From assembly GCA_043806215.1 (NCBI GenBank), contig JAZDHD010000409.1, positions 1 to 47,321 of the forward strand: a stretch of DNA of 47,321 bases, read 5' to 3'. Source of the DNA: JAVHLK01 sp043806215 (lineage in GTDB: Bacteria; Desulfobacterota; Desulfomonilia; Desulfomonilales; Desulfomonilaceae). Position 1 is the first letter of the stretch; every line of letters begins with the position of its first letter. Shown here in pieces: positions 25,301-32,277 of the stretch. A program made the position numbers and the translations under genes. The notes below the pieces were generated by a model. That model was not told the origin of the DNA. It saw only the letters and a list, made by a program, of their open reading frames with translations, and did not search any database.

Positions 25301-25408
25301 ATTCTCACGATGTTTGTCGTCCCGATCGGCTATTATTATCTGTCGAGATCTCAAGCTTCTCCGAAGGAGCTGGAGCGCAAACTCGCCGAGATGGAGAAGG
25401 CGCATTGA
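22307..25408 (+). CDS. RND efflux pump, HAE-1 family (AcrB-like)
   Basis: 1033 residues, full length. Twelve membrane helices with two large periplasmic loops. The proton relay is intact: adjacent aspartates in LVVDDSIVVVENIYRRIEEG (helix 4) and lysine in LIGLAAKNGILIVEFANQL (helix 10). N-terminus LSVKRPVFAAVVSLLLLVFG is typical. It exports drugs, detergents or metabolites using the proton gradient; substrate cannot be read from sequence. No outer-membrane channel gene follows, so a TolC from elsewhere would be needed. Confidence 0.95.
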   Translation: MLISDLSVKRPVFAAVVSLLLLVFGFLAYQRLPLREYPDIDTPIVTVKTNYIGAAGNVVETKITQIIEGSVSGIEGLKTIESTSEDGLSTVTLEFDINRDIDEAANDVRDRISGVADDLPEEADPSSIEKKSSSGVADLILGLFHPSMSQMELTDYADRYLVDRLSVIDGVADAQIFGEKRFSMRIWLKRKELAARGITVNEVENALKEENVELPAGRLESTQREFTLRVKRGYRTPAEFRDLIITRGEDGHPIRLGDVAQVKVEPETLRDSFSADGNSAVGIGISRQSTANTLAMIKGVKAEMEKIRPSLPQGMQLVVLKDSSIFIDASIKEVFVSLIIAACLVVAIVFVFLGSFRAALVPAVTVPISLVSAFIVLYLLHFSVNLLTLLALVLAIGLVVDDSIVVVENIYRRIEEGEPALLAAYLGTREVSFAVIATTLVLLAVFVPITLLEGDTGKLFTEFAFAIGGAVTFSSLVALTLSPMICSRILKPRNPDGFLARMDEAIFKRLEAMYESSLKRLMKHPFLSLAILALFCGTTWILMGRIQAEFEPLEDRAVLMLRMTAPEGTGFDAASAYMKDIEKVLNPLLENGEARHILSMVPGGSRNKLGTVNSGIAILELDFWDSRKRSAALIARDLFEKVGTIPGIRAFVIQPSGLASLFGQPVQFVIGGSTYEELVTWRDIIVAKARDYPGLIGVDADYKETTPQLRISVDHNRAAQLGVSSKTIGRTLETFLGSREVTTYIDNGEEYDVILQGLMEERRTPTDLQNIYVKSIWGGDLIPLSNLVTLEERADAGSLNRYNRIRSITISGTPAKGFALGDSLSFLEETVRKDLPSTATVNFKGMSLDFKESGSSVIFVFLLAMVIAYLVLAAQFESFVSPLVIMLTVPMGLFGAMAGLLIMGATLNIYSEIGLIMLIGLAAKNGILIVEFANQLRDAGMDFDSAVYQASRQRLRPIAMTGLSTAIGAVPLLMATGAGAISRIAVGSVIFFGATTACILTMFVVPIGYYYLSRSQASPKELERKLAEMEKAH

Positions 25409-25651
25409 CGTAAGCGACTGTCCCAAAACAACTGTTACAAATATGTCGGTCACCGAACGATCGTGAGACGGCTCGTTGGGCTCTTGACCCGGCACTGAAG
25501 TACCGGGCTACTCTCAACAGCCCCTGTCGGGGCAAGAGATCGTGAACGTCCCGGAGGGACAGTATGAGAGTAGACCGGTCTTTCAAGGCCGGAGTAGTAA
25601 GCCGGAAAGATGAAAGATTTATTATGCTACAGTCTCTAAGCGACATTTTGG
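25409..25651. other. Intergenic stretch with short hairpins
   Basis: No gene supported. It contains the small hairpins CCCC-TGTC-GGGG and GTCCC-GGA-GGGAC inside 25525-25565, of the kind often scattered in such genomes. An open frame at 25564 on the + strand (60 aa) has no recognisable features and is not called. Confidence 0.45.
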
Positions 25652-25681
25652 TTGACCGAGGACCTTTTGGTGAGATATACT
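25652..25681 (+). promoter_or_regulatory. Likely promoter for the PilZ gene
   Basis: TTGACC (25652-25657), 18-nt spacer, TATACT (25676-25681). A transcript would start near 25688 and have a leader of about 185 nt before the gene at 25873. Not proven; the spacing is one base over the ideal. Confidence 0.5.
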
Positions 25682-25687
25682 CCACAA

Positions 25688-25872
25688 CGGGGAAAGTGTC
25701 GTCTTTTCGGACAGGTGAAGACGGGCTTGACGCCGTGGGATCGTGAGGGAGGAAACAAAGGAAGCTTTCCGGGAGCAAGGGAAACCGGCCGGCTGCACAG
25801 AAGCACAATCTCGGCCGGGATGTTCCCGGCCGGCTGCTCGTAACGAGCAGAGGGGCCACGGTGAGGCGGGAC
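25688..25872 (+). promoter_or_regulatory. Long structured leader of the PilZ gene
   Basis: Two perfect hairpins lie side by side just before the gene: CGGCCGGGA-TGT-TCCCGGCCG (25812-25832) and CTGCTCG-TAA-CGAGCAG (25834-25850). The ribosome site follows 13 nt later. A third GC-rich repeat, CCGGCCGGCTGC (about 25782-25794), could compete with the first arm. The consensus of c-di-GMP riboswitch GEMM was looked for and not found. Candidate cis-acting RNA. Confidence 0.45.
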
Positions 25873-26457
25873 ATGATGAATAGAAAAATGCGGATTTCCG
25901 TCAAAGCCGTCGCGAGTGATATTCTCGATGGACATACCGATCTGGAATTGATGACGAAATACAAGATCTCGTCGGCTGCCGATCTCTACAGACTTTTCAA
26001 CAGACTCATCTTGATGGGGGCGGTGGAAAAGGACGACATAAGGCACAGACTTCCTGAAGGATGGAAAGTCCGTTGGAAGGAAGAGAGCTTCGCTCCTGAA
26101 CCGGAGATGCCGGAAGACCGCACTCATCCCGATGCGAGGGAGACTTCCAGGGCAAGACTCTTCGGAAGCATTGAAATTTGTGACATGACTGCACGGCACT
26201 CTTCCTACGGTGTCGAGATCAAGGATATTTCCGAACTCGGACTTATGGTGGCTCCAATCAAAGTCCGCAAGAACGAAGCCCGGGAGTTTCTGATAAAGCC
26301 TCCGGACTTCGAGGACGTTCAGTCGGTTTCCTTTGTGGCGAACTGCCGTTGGACGGACGGAGTCAGGGCAGGATTCAAAATAACACGCATTTCTCCTGCC
26401 GACGCTAAGGAACTTCGGCGGCTCATCAAGTTCTATTCCTTTGATGCGTTAACCTGA
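25873..26457 (+). CDS. PilZ-domain protein with short helical N-terminal domain
   Basis: 194 residues from ATG 25873 (a GTG at 25861 is in frame; GAGG at 25864-25867 favours 25873 or 25876). Residues about 8-52 (DILDGHTDLELMTKYKISSA and on) form a small helical domain often placed before signalling domains in Desulfobacterota. The C-terminal part carries the PilZ pair RxxxR (RETSR, 89-93) and DxSxxG (DISELG, 118-123) at the usual distance, so c-di-GMP binding is plausible. Possible target: pili or motility, since pilMNOP lie about 8 kb upstream. Converges with hpt. Confidence 0.78.
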   Translation: MMNRKMRISVKAVASDILDGHTDLELMTKYKISSAADLYRLFNRLILMGAVEKDDIRHRLPEGWKVRWKEESFAPEPEMPEDRTHPDARETSRARLFGSIEICDMTARHSSYGVEIKDISELGLMVAPIKVRKNEAREFLIKPPDFEDVQSVSFVANCRWTDGVRAGFKITRISPADAKELRRLIKFYSFDALT

Positions 26458-26498
26458 TCCCGCTTATCCGGCGGAAGATTGCCGTTCTGTCGGACCAA

Positions 26499-27020
26499 TC
26501 ACTCCAGGATGTAAATGGAACCGAGGTTGCGGAAGCACTCGTCGCAATCCAACCCATAGCCCACGAGAAAGCCGTCCTCAATCCGGAATCCGCAATAATC
26601 GAGTTCCACATGCTTCTCACGCCGGGCAGTCTTGTCGATCATGGCCGCGACCTTCAGGGTCTTCGGTCCCCTGCTTGCCAACTCTTGCCTGTACTGATGC
26701 AATGTCAACCCGGTGTCCACAATATCGTCCACGAGGATCACATCCCGACCTTCCACCGGGATGCCGATATCCATGGTGATCTTCAGTCGGCCGCTGGAAA
26801 CGGTTCCGCTTCCGTAGGAGGAAATACGGGCGAAGTCGATCTGACAAGGGTGTTCCAGGTTCCGTACCAGATCGGCGAGGAAGACGAAGGACCCCTTGAG
26901 TATTCCCACCATGAGAATGTTACCCTCCGGGAAATCCAGTGAGATCTGCTTTCCCAACTCGCAGACCCGTGAAGCGATATCGTCGGTATGAAATAGTATT
27001 CTTCTCTTGGCGTTCATCAT
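26499..27020 (-). CDS. hpt: Hypoxanthine phosphoribosyltransferase
   Basis: 173 residues. Salvages hypoxanthine (and guanine) with PRPP to give IMP or GMP in the cytosol. The PRPP-binding motif VILVDDIVDTGLT spans residues 94-106; GILKGSFVFLADL gives the cis-peptide PPi loop; the base-stacking region reads VGYGLDCDECFRNL, with Cys where Tyr or Phe plus Asp is commoner. AGGAGGAA lies 7 nt before the ATG. Last gene of the reverse cluster with tsaD, 77 nt behind it. Confidence 0.93.
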   Translation of the reverse strand: MMNAKRRILFHTDDIASRVCELGKQISLDFPEGNILMVGILKGSFVFLADLVRNLEHPCQIDFARISSYGSGTVSSGRLKITMDIGIPVEGRDVILVDDIVDTGLTLHQYRQELASRGPKTLKVAAMIDKTARREKHVELDYCGFRIEDGFLVGYGLDCDECFRNLGSIYILE

Positions 27021-27097
27021 TGCGCGTTCCTCCTAATGAATGTGATATCTGCGGATCGGAGGTATTCATCTGCGGCTTCCGATGAGGGAGCGTTCCA

Positions 27098-28153
27098 TCA
27101 CCAGCGGCTCTTTGCCCCGAAGTCGTGGCCGTCCACAAGTCCTGCGGCGAAAAGAGTCTCCGCCCGGGCTGCGATCATGGCCGCGTTGTCCGTACACAGC
27201 GTAAGGGAAGGAAAGACCGGTTCGATCCCCAGGCGTTGCCCCTCCTGAATCATTCTTTCCCTCAAGGCCCCGTTTGCGGCAACGCCGCCACAGACCACGA
27301 GTTTATGCGATCCGTATCGCCGTGCAGCCGACAGTCCTTTGGCGACGAGAACGTCAATCACCGCTTCCTGGAATGCCGCGGCAATAATCCTTACCTCGTT
27401 GGAAACACTCCGGGATTCATCCGCTTGGACGACGGAATGGAAACTCCCGGGAATATCGGTCCTTCGTTCCACCCCGAGCATCTGCCCGGTTGCCCTGAGT
27501 ACCGCGGTCTTGAGCCCGGAGAATGAGAAATCGAATTGATCGTTGTCCAACAGGGCGCGCGGAAAACGGAGATTACCGGGATCCACGCCTCGTGCATGTT
27601 CCTCGATGACCGCGCCTCCGGGGTAGCCCAGGCCGAGCAGTTTGGCCACCTTGTCAAAGGCCTCGCCGGCGGCATCGTCACGGGTTTTTCCGATTAGTCG
27701 GATATCGAGCGGTTCCCTCACGTGATAGAGGCTGGTGTGCCCACCGGATACCACCAGTCCCACAAAAGGGAAACTGACGTCGTTTCTCTCGAGAAAGACG
27801 GCGAACAAATGGCCGTGCAGGTGATTCACTCCGCAGAGCGGCATATCAAGAGCCAGCGCCATGCCCTTGGCCGCTCCTATGCCGACGAGAAGCGATCCGA
27901 TCAGGCCCGGTCCTCTGGTGACGCCAATGCCCTGAATTGCCGAGACCTCGATGCCGGCATCCTCCAAGGCCTTTTCAATGACCGGAGAGATCGCCTCGAT
28001 ATGTTTTCTGGAGGCAAGCTCCGGCACAACGCCGCCGAATTCCTTATGCACGTCGATCTGGGAAACGACCACATCGGAGAGCTTTTCCCTGCCGTCCCGC
28101 ACCACTGCGGCAGCGGTTTCGTCACAGGATGTTTCGATCCCCAAGACAAGCAT
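27098..28153 (-). CDS. tsaD: tRNA N6-threonylcarbamoyladenosine transferase subunit TsaD
   Basis: 351 residues. Transfers threonylcarbamoyl to A37 of ANN-decoding tRNAs with TsaB and TsaE. The ASKHA nucleotide-binding start LGIETSCDETAAAVV, metal ligands H111 and H115 in NHLHGH, LVVSGGHTSLY, and a C-terminal aspartate in TDNAAMIAARAE are all kept. Its ATG shares one base with the stop of the AAA ATPase gene (TAATG), so it is translated behind a membrane-stress gene pair, an unusual neighbourhood. Confidence 0.96.
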   Translation of the reverse strand: MLVLGIETSCDETAAAVVRDGREKLSDVVVSQIDVHKEFGGVVPELASRKHIEAISPVIEKALEDAGIEVSAIQGIGVTRGPGLIGSLLVGIGAAKGMALALDMPLCGVNHLHGHLFAVFLERNDVSFPFVGLVVSGGHTSLYHVREPLDIRLIGKTRDDAAGEAFDKVAKLLGLGYPGGAVIEEHARGVDPGNLRFPRALLDNDQFDFSFSGLKTAVLRATGQMLGVERRTDIPGSFHSVVQADESRSVSNEVRIIAAAFQEAVIDVLVAKGLSAARRYGSHKLVVCGGVAANGALRERMIQEGQRLGIEPVFPSLTLCTDNAAMIAARAETLFAAGLVDGHDFGAKSRW

Positions 28154-29949
28154 TATAGCATGCCCATTGATGCGCGGATTTCCTGTACCTTCTGCTGGAG
28201 GACCTCCCGGGGGACGTCAGCGTACCGCTGAGGAAGGATCTCCCGGGAAGTGCATTCCAAGACGGCGAGGAGTTCCTGGTACTCTCTCTGGCGCGCGATG
28301 TCCGAGGGAATGAAGTCGGCAACCTCCTCGAGGACCATGGACGGAGTGAGACAACCTTCCAGGTGCCTTCGGCGTTTGATCTCAGTGATGATTTGATCGA
28401 AGTCTGCGGGGTAGTAGTTCGCGGTCAGTTCCAGGAACCTGACGCGTTGTTCCGGGGTGAACGTATTCAGGTCGATCTGGGCCTGATCGAGAACGTGCTT
28501 GAGAAACGCCTGCTTCTCGTCGCCCTCATTGTCAAAAACCGGGAGATGCTCGCCTGCACGGCCGGACCTCTTGATGTCCGGTTCAAGCCGGTCCGGTCGG
28601 GCAGTAATGATGACCCACACGATCTTTCCACGGTTGGCGGGGTCGGACATCATCTTGAGAATGTTCCCGAAAAGCCTCCTGTCCACGTCGTGGGTCTGGG
28701 CGCTCCTTCCGCCGATCTCCGTATCCGCCTCGTCGTAGAGGACCATGACGCTCCCCATGGCCTCGAGAACCGACTTGATCCGTTCCCAGTTCTTTTCCGT
28801 CTGCCCAACGTACGGTCCGCGGATGTTCTTGAGTACGACGGCCACCCATCCGCATTCCTTGGCAAATGCCTTATAAATGAAGGTTTTGCCTACGCCGTTG
28901 GCTCCCGGGACGAGTATGCCGACGGGCATCAAATCCGGGTCGTTTCCACGAAGACAGGTCTTGAGTTCCTTGAGTTTCTTGAGGAGACGCGACGCACCGA
29001 TGATCTTCTCGAATCCGTACTTGAGGGTGGGAAACTCGATATGACCTTCGAGTTCCTTTTCTATGATTTCCTTGGTTTTTTCGAAGATCAGTTCCGGTGT
29101 GATCGGATCGTTCTTGTACGTCGCTCTGCGGAATATCTGGTGCAGGGAAAGCAAGGTCAGGCCCGCACTGCTGAACGCAACGTGTTCTGCCGACATGGAC
29201 GTCTCGACCCGTTCCGTCTGCATAAGGTGGTTGACGTACCGGGTACGCTCCTCCAGGGAGGGCCTGTCGATCTTGATGGCCGCGGTATAGGGAAGATCCA
29301 CAATACGTTCGCTGAGCCCGCTTAATGTTTCCGTAATGATGAAGACAATGTCCGATGACGCGACAAAGGTGCCGTCGGAAAACCAGTTCTCGAGGGTGAT
29401 TACCTTGAGCCGGTCGGCGTCCAACATGAGGTCGCCCCGGGAGGCGGGCGCGATCACCTCACCGTAGCGGATAATGATGGCGAAATCCTTACGGATCTTT
29501 TTGCCTGACTCTCCATCGGCCGGCACCATGATGTTGGTCCGCACCAGTTCGCGCAGTACGGCACAGGCGGTGACCACGTCCTTCTTGACCGCGGACAGAA
29601 GAGCCGTCAACCGGTTTTCTCCCAGCTTGTCGGCCAGGAGTTCCCTGTCGAGAGGATTAAGAAAGGTAATGCCCACGGACGGATCGTACACAATGACCAG
29701 CCTGGGGCGGTCCTTCCGGTTCGGCTTTATAAGGGCTTCGACAAAGAAATCCACCAACGGCACATAGCGGTCCGCTTCCACCGGAAAGACATCCCGAGTG
29801 TTGCCGTAGACGACGAAGACATTGGATTGAGACGAGACGTACTTCTCGATGATTTTGCCGGCAAAATCAGGATGCGGCGAGCCGGTCCTTGGGTCCGGCT
29901 CAACGATTTCGTTATCAATTACATGTCGTTTGGTCAATTCTTCGCTCAT
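28153..29949 (-). CDS. Classical-clade AAA ATPase paired with PspA
   Basis: 598 residues. The C-terminal AAA module has Walker A PGANGVGKT (348-356), a pore-loop region PYVGQTEKNWERI (379-391) that resembles the YVGxSE pattern of Vps4, katanin and NSF-type proteins, Walker B VMVLYDEAD (401-409) and an arginine-rich second region of homology (KRSGRAGEHLP, 460-470). Residues about 40-250 resemble a second AAA fold that has lost its P-loop (VFVVYGNTRDVF). Encoded 61 nt behind pspA and overlapping tsaD by one base. Probably pulls on or disassembles PspA polymers, as Vps4 does for ESCRT-III; that role is inference. Confidence 0.82.
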   Translation of the reverse strand: MSEELTKRHVIDNEIVEPDPRTGSPHPDFAGKIIEKYVSSQSNVFVVYGNTRDVFPVEADRYVPLVDFFVEALIKPNRKDRPRLVIVYDPSVGITFLNPLDRELLADKLGENRLTALLSAVKKDVVTACAVLRELVRTNIMVPADGESGKKIRKDFAIIIRYGEVIAPASRGDLMLDADRLKVITLENWFSDGTFVASSDIVFIITETLSGLSERIVDLPYTAAIKIDRPSLEERTRYVNHLMQTERVETSMSAEHVAFSSAGLTLLSLHQIFRRATYKNDPITPELIFEKTKEIIEKELEGHIEFPTLKYGFEKIIGASRLLKKLKELKTCLRGNDPDLMPVGILVPGANGVGKTFIYKAFAKECGWVAVVLKNIRGPYVGQTEKNWERIKSVLEAMGSVMVLYDEADTEIGGRSAQTHDVDRRLFGNILKMMSDPANRGKIVWVIITARPDRLEPDIKRSGRAGEHLPVFDNEGDEKQAFLKHVLDQAQIDLNTFTPEQRVRFLELTANYYPADFDQIITEIKRRRHLEGCLTPSMVLEEVADFIPSDIARQREYQELLAVLECTSREILPQRYADVPREVLQQKVQEIRASMGML

Positions 29950-30010
29950 GGCCGGTATTCACGCTTGGTTTACGACGAGCCGGAGATCCGGGCCTTGTTG
30001 CACGGCGGCA

Positions 30011-30757
30011 TCACCCCAGGTTCCTCTCCTTGTCGGTTACTCCCGCCTTTTGCGATGAGCGCGCCTTGAGCAGGTCGTCAAAGCGTGACTGTGCCTCCCG
30101 CTCCGCGCCGATCCTCTCATAGGCCGAGTCCTGGCTCTGCAGCGTTGAACCTCCCATCTCCGTCGCGATCGTCGCCTGGGCACGCAAGCCGGCCACCTTT
30201 TCGCGTATGGCCACTATGGATTCATCCACAGCGGTCTCTCCCAGTCCTTTGAGTCTGTCCTCGAGCCGGATGACCTGCTGGTGGGAGACGAATTCGGCTA
30301 CAAGTTCACCCTGTTCGCGTTTGAGCTTGTCGATTTCGTCGGTAAACGAGCGGAGTTTGATCTTGTATTCTTCAACTTTCGCGCTTTGGGCCTCGAGATC
30401 TCCGGCGAGGACCGCCTGCCGCTCCTCGATCTCTTGCATCCTTGATAAATACCTCGTCCCAGCTTCTCTGTGTGCCGGGTTGGTCGGGTCCGACTCGGAC
30501 GCGGCGAGCGCTCCTTCCAGTTTCTTTTGGAGTTCGGCTTCTTCCTTTTCAAGGTCCTTGAGGCTCATTTCCGTGCGCTCCCGCTCTCTGGCAAGAAGCG
30601 CCACAGCTCTCTCCATCTCCTTGTAGCGTTTCTTCGCTTCATCAATGGCGGTGGCGTACGTAGCACGAATCGCCTCGGGGCTCGAGGAGACCATGTCGTC
30701 TCCGGCTCTTATGAAGACGCCCCGGATCATTGCCCACATTTTTCCAAAGAACCCCAT
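30011..30757 (-). CDS. PspA/IM30 (ESCRT-III superfamily) membrane-remodelling protein
   Basis: 248 residues. N-terminal amphipathic segment (MGFFGKMWAMIRGVFIRAGD) and long coiled coil from about residue 30 to 190 fit the PspA/Vipp1 fold, a member of the ESCRT-III superfamily that coats and repairs the inner membrane under stress. The expected RNA polymerase-linked partners PspF, PspB and PspC are not nearby. GAAGGAGG precedes the ATG. First gene of the reverse cluster with the AAA ATPase next, the arrangement expected of a PspA and its dedicated ATPase. Confidence 0.88.
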   Translation of the reverse strand: MGFFGKMWAMIRGVFIRAGDDMVSSSPEAIRATYATAIDEAKKRYKEMERAVALLARERERTEMSLKDLEKEEAELQKKLEGALAASESDPTNPAHREAGTRYLSRMQEIEERQAVLAGDLEAQSAKVEEYKIKLRSFTDEIDKLKREQGELVAEFVSHQQVIRLEDRLKGLGETAVDESIVAIREKVAGLRAQATIATEMGGSTLQSQDSAYERIGAEREAQSRFDDLLKARSSQKAGVTDKERNLG

Positions 30758-30818
30758 CTTTTCCTCCTTCAGAAACCCACGCTACATGAAGTTGCGAGCC
30801 GTTGCAGAGATCACGGTC

Positions 30819-30846
30819 ATTTTATATGATGCACTCCCCATGTCAA
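30819..30846 (-). promoter_or_regulatory. Promoter for the pspA-AAA-tsaD-hpt cluster
   Basis: On the reverse strand: TTGACA (30846-30841), 16-nt spacer, TAAAAT (30824-30819), ending about 60 nt before the pspA ATG. No sigma-54 element (TGGCAC-N5-TTGC) was noticed, in contrast to enterobacterial pspA. Confidence 0.65.
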
Positions 30847-30956
30847 GTTGAGGATGCAAGCCGCGGGCACGGAGGCCCGGGCTACGAAGGATTACGGAAA
30901 GGCTCGTCCATCTTCGTGGGACGGGCGTCCCAGCCCGTCATCTTCCGGGGCAGCTT

Positions 30957-31015
30957 GTGCGACCGAATTTACGCCACTGGGCACTAAGTGCCCCGTTTCC
31001 CAATTACGGTCGCAC
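30957..31015. repeat. Nested palindrome (possible cruciform)
   Basis: Outer arms GTGCGACCG (30957-30965) and CGGTCGCAC (31007-31015) are perfectly complementary, with AATT continuing inward. Inside is GGGCACT-A-AGTGCCC. The inner motif recurs as TTTACGCC..GGCGCACTAAGTGC at about 31308-31330, so part of it is a repeat. May act as a bidirectional terminator or be a short mobile repeat. Confidence 0.55.
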
Positions 31016-31041
31016 ATTCCCGTACGTCGCCCGTGTCTTCA

Positions 31042-31250
31042 GTAGCGCCGGCCTCTGTGCCGGTATTCTTTGGGACACAACCATCGCCCGGCAGAGACGC
31101 CGGGTCGCTACCGAAGCCCACCTCTTTGGTAGCGCCGGCCTCTGTGCCGGTATTCTTCGGGACACAACCATCGCCCGGCAGGGACGCCGGGTCGCTACCG
31201 AAGCCCAACCTCTTCAGTGGCACCGGCCTCCTGCCGGTATTCTTCCTCGA
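31042..31250. repeat. Tandem 87-bp repeat, two copies and a partial third
   Basis: Unit begins GTAGCGCCGGCCTCTGTGCC and contains CGGGTCGCTACCGAAGCCCA. Copies start at 31042 and 31129 with a few differences; a degenerate third starts at 31217 (GTGGCACCGGCCTCCTGCCGG). An open frame across it (VAPASVPVFFGTQPSPGRD repeated) is produced by the repeat itself and is not called a gene. A reverse-orientation relative lies at 44007-44042. Not CRISPR: no spacers. Confidence 0.65.
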
Positions 31251-31324
31251 ACGCGCTCGGCAGCTGACGCGGGGATGCTGCCGCGCGTTTACGGAATCCG
31301 TGACCATATTTACGCCGCGGCGCA

Positions 31325-31906
31325 CTAAGTGCTTCGCGCAAGAGAATTCCGGCCATGAACCCCCAGGTACCACTGCTCCACATCGCCCCAACCGCTAAAG
31401 CGTTGCGTAACCGGGATGTCGGTGTTCCGGTTCCACGGCTGCACCATCAATCCAACGCCTATGCCCATTTCCAGATAGGTGCGCAGGTGTTCCGGATCGT
31501 CCTCGATGATGAAATCGGCCGAAGTCTCAAGGAGATAATCGGATTTGTTCCGATCCCCTCCGGTCACGACCATTTCGGGGATTGTCGGATTCCACGGAAG
31601 CGCGCGAAGCTGTTTCAGGGCGGAGTCCGGATCCGCGCGTCCCGTAATGAAAAGGAGAGGCTTCCCGGATATGTGGTGAATGCGGGAGAGGACCTTGGAT
31701 GCGCCTTCGTACGGTTCGATGATTGGTTGCGCGTACATATGCTTCGCGGCGTCGAGCAACGTGTCGCGATCAAGATTCAAGGGTTCCAGTTCCCAGGTCA
31801 GAAGGTCTTCCGGAGTCAGATTGCGGCCCTTGGTCCGGTTAATATGCCGGAGAATGATCTCGATGGACTTCAAGACGACTCCGTCAACGTCAAAGGCAAT
31901 GTTCAT
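31325..31906 (-). CDS. HAD-family 5'-nucleotidase-like phosphatase (NT5C type)
   Basis: 193 residues from ATG at 31906 (MNIAFDVDGVVLKS); the frame extends 280 nt upstream but without family likeness. HAD motif I is DVDGV (6-10), motif II ITGR (87-90), motif III K121 and the acidic motif IV EDD (135-137). Likely dephosphorylates a nucleotide or small sugar phosphate in the cytosol; the substrate is not readable. Its 3' end borders the tandem repeat block. Confidence 0.75.
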   Translation of the reverse strand: MNIAFDVDGVVLKSIEIILRHINRTKGRNLTPEDLLTWELEPLNLDRDTLLDAAKHMYAQPIIEPYEGASKVLSRIHHISGKPLLFITGRADPDSALKQLRALPWNPTIPEMVVTGGDRNKSDYLLETSADFIIEDDPEHLRTYLEMGIGVGLMVQPWNRNTDIPVTQRFSGWGDVEQWYLGVHGRNSLARST

Positions 31907-32277
31907 GAGGCACGATCTCCAATTTTGAATGCACCGGGCGTGAACGGCCGGTGTCCGTGGTGCCGAGGAAGTATTCCGGAACAACGAGCTTTTCGATAAG
32001 GCCGGCAGAGCACGAGCGTTCAATTGAGTACGGGGTTGTCGGCACAACCCGCCCTGTTTCATACTACAATGATTCCACGCACAACTCAACGTTGGGGTTG
32101 TGTGAACACAAAGGGAACCGTTTTGCATGGGGGCGGTTTGTGGGAACCGGGGGCCCGGCCGCCAACACCAGCGGACCGGATCGTGCACGCGGATTTGCCG
32201 CCCGAATTGCGGTCATGCAAACGAGGAGGAGGCAGTAGCTTGCGGGAAGAGGTTGCATGGTCCTATAATCCGGGTCG
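31907..32277. other. Intergenic stretch before the CULT gene
   Basis: No gene supported. Visible are two hairpins, GGGTTGT-CGGC-ACAACCC (32034-32051) and TTGTGT-GA-ACACAA (about 32097-32110). The last bases hold the promoter described separately. Several open frames here lack ribosome sites and family features. Confidence 0.4.
32240..32269 (+). promoter_or_regulatory. Possible promoter giving a leaderless CULT mRNA
   Basis: A perfect TATAAT (32264-32269) with TTGCGG 18 nt upstream (32240-32245). Transcription would start about 6-8 nt after the -10, at or just before the ATG at 32278, and no Shine-Dalgarno sequence precedes that ATG. The -35 is weak. Confidence 0.45.

Noticed and set aside
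25688..25872. c-di-GMP riboswitch before the PilZ gene
   Set aside because: The conserved GEMM core sequences were not found; only simple hairpins are visible.
28363..29325. Long + strand frame of 320 codons
   Set aside because: It is antisense to the AAA ATPase gene and has no ribosome site or family features.
31042..31250. CRISPR array
   Set aside because: Repeats are 87 bp and directly adjacent, with no spacers and no cas genes in the window.
30988..31398. Open frame of 136 codons with repeated peptide VAPASVPVFFGTQPSPGRD
   Set aside because: It is produced by the 87-bp tandem repeat, lacks a ribosome site and crosses into the HAD gene on the other strand.
31907..32277. A tRNA or small RNA gene in this gap
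   Set aside because: Only simple hairpins were seen; no cloverleaf or TPsiC-like GGTTCGA motif could be placed.
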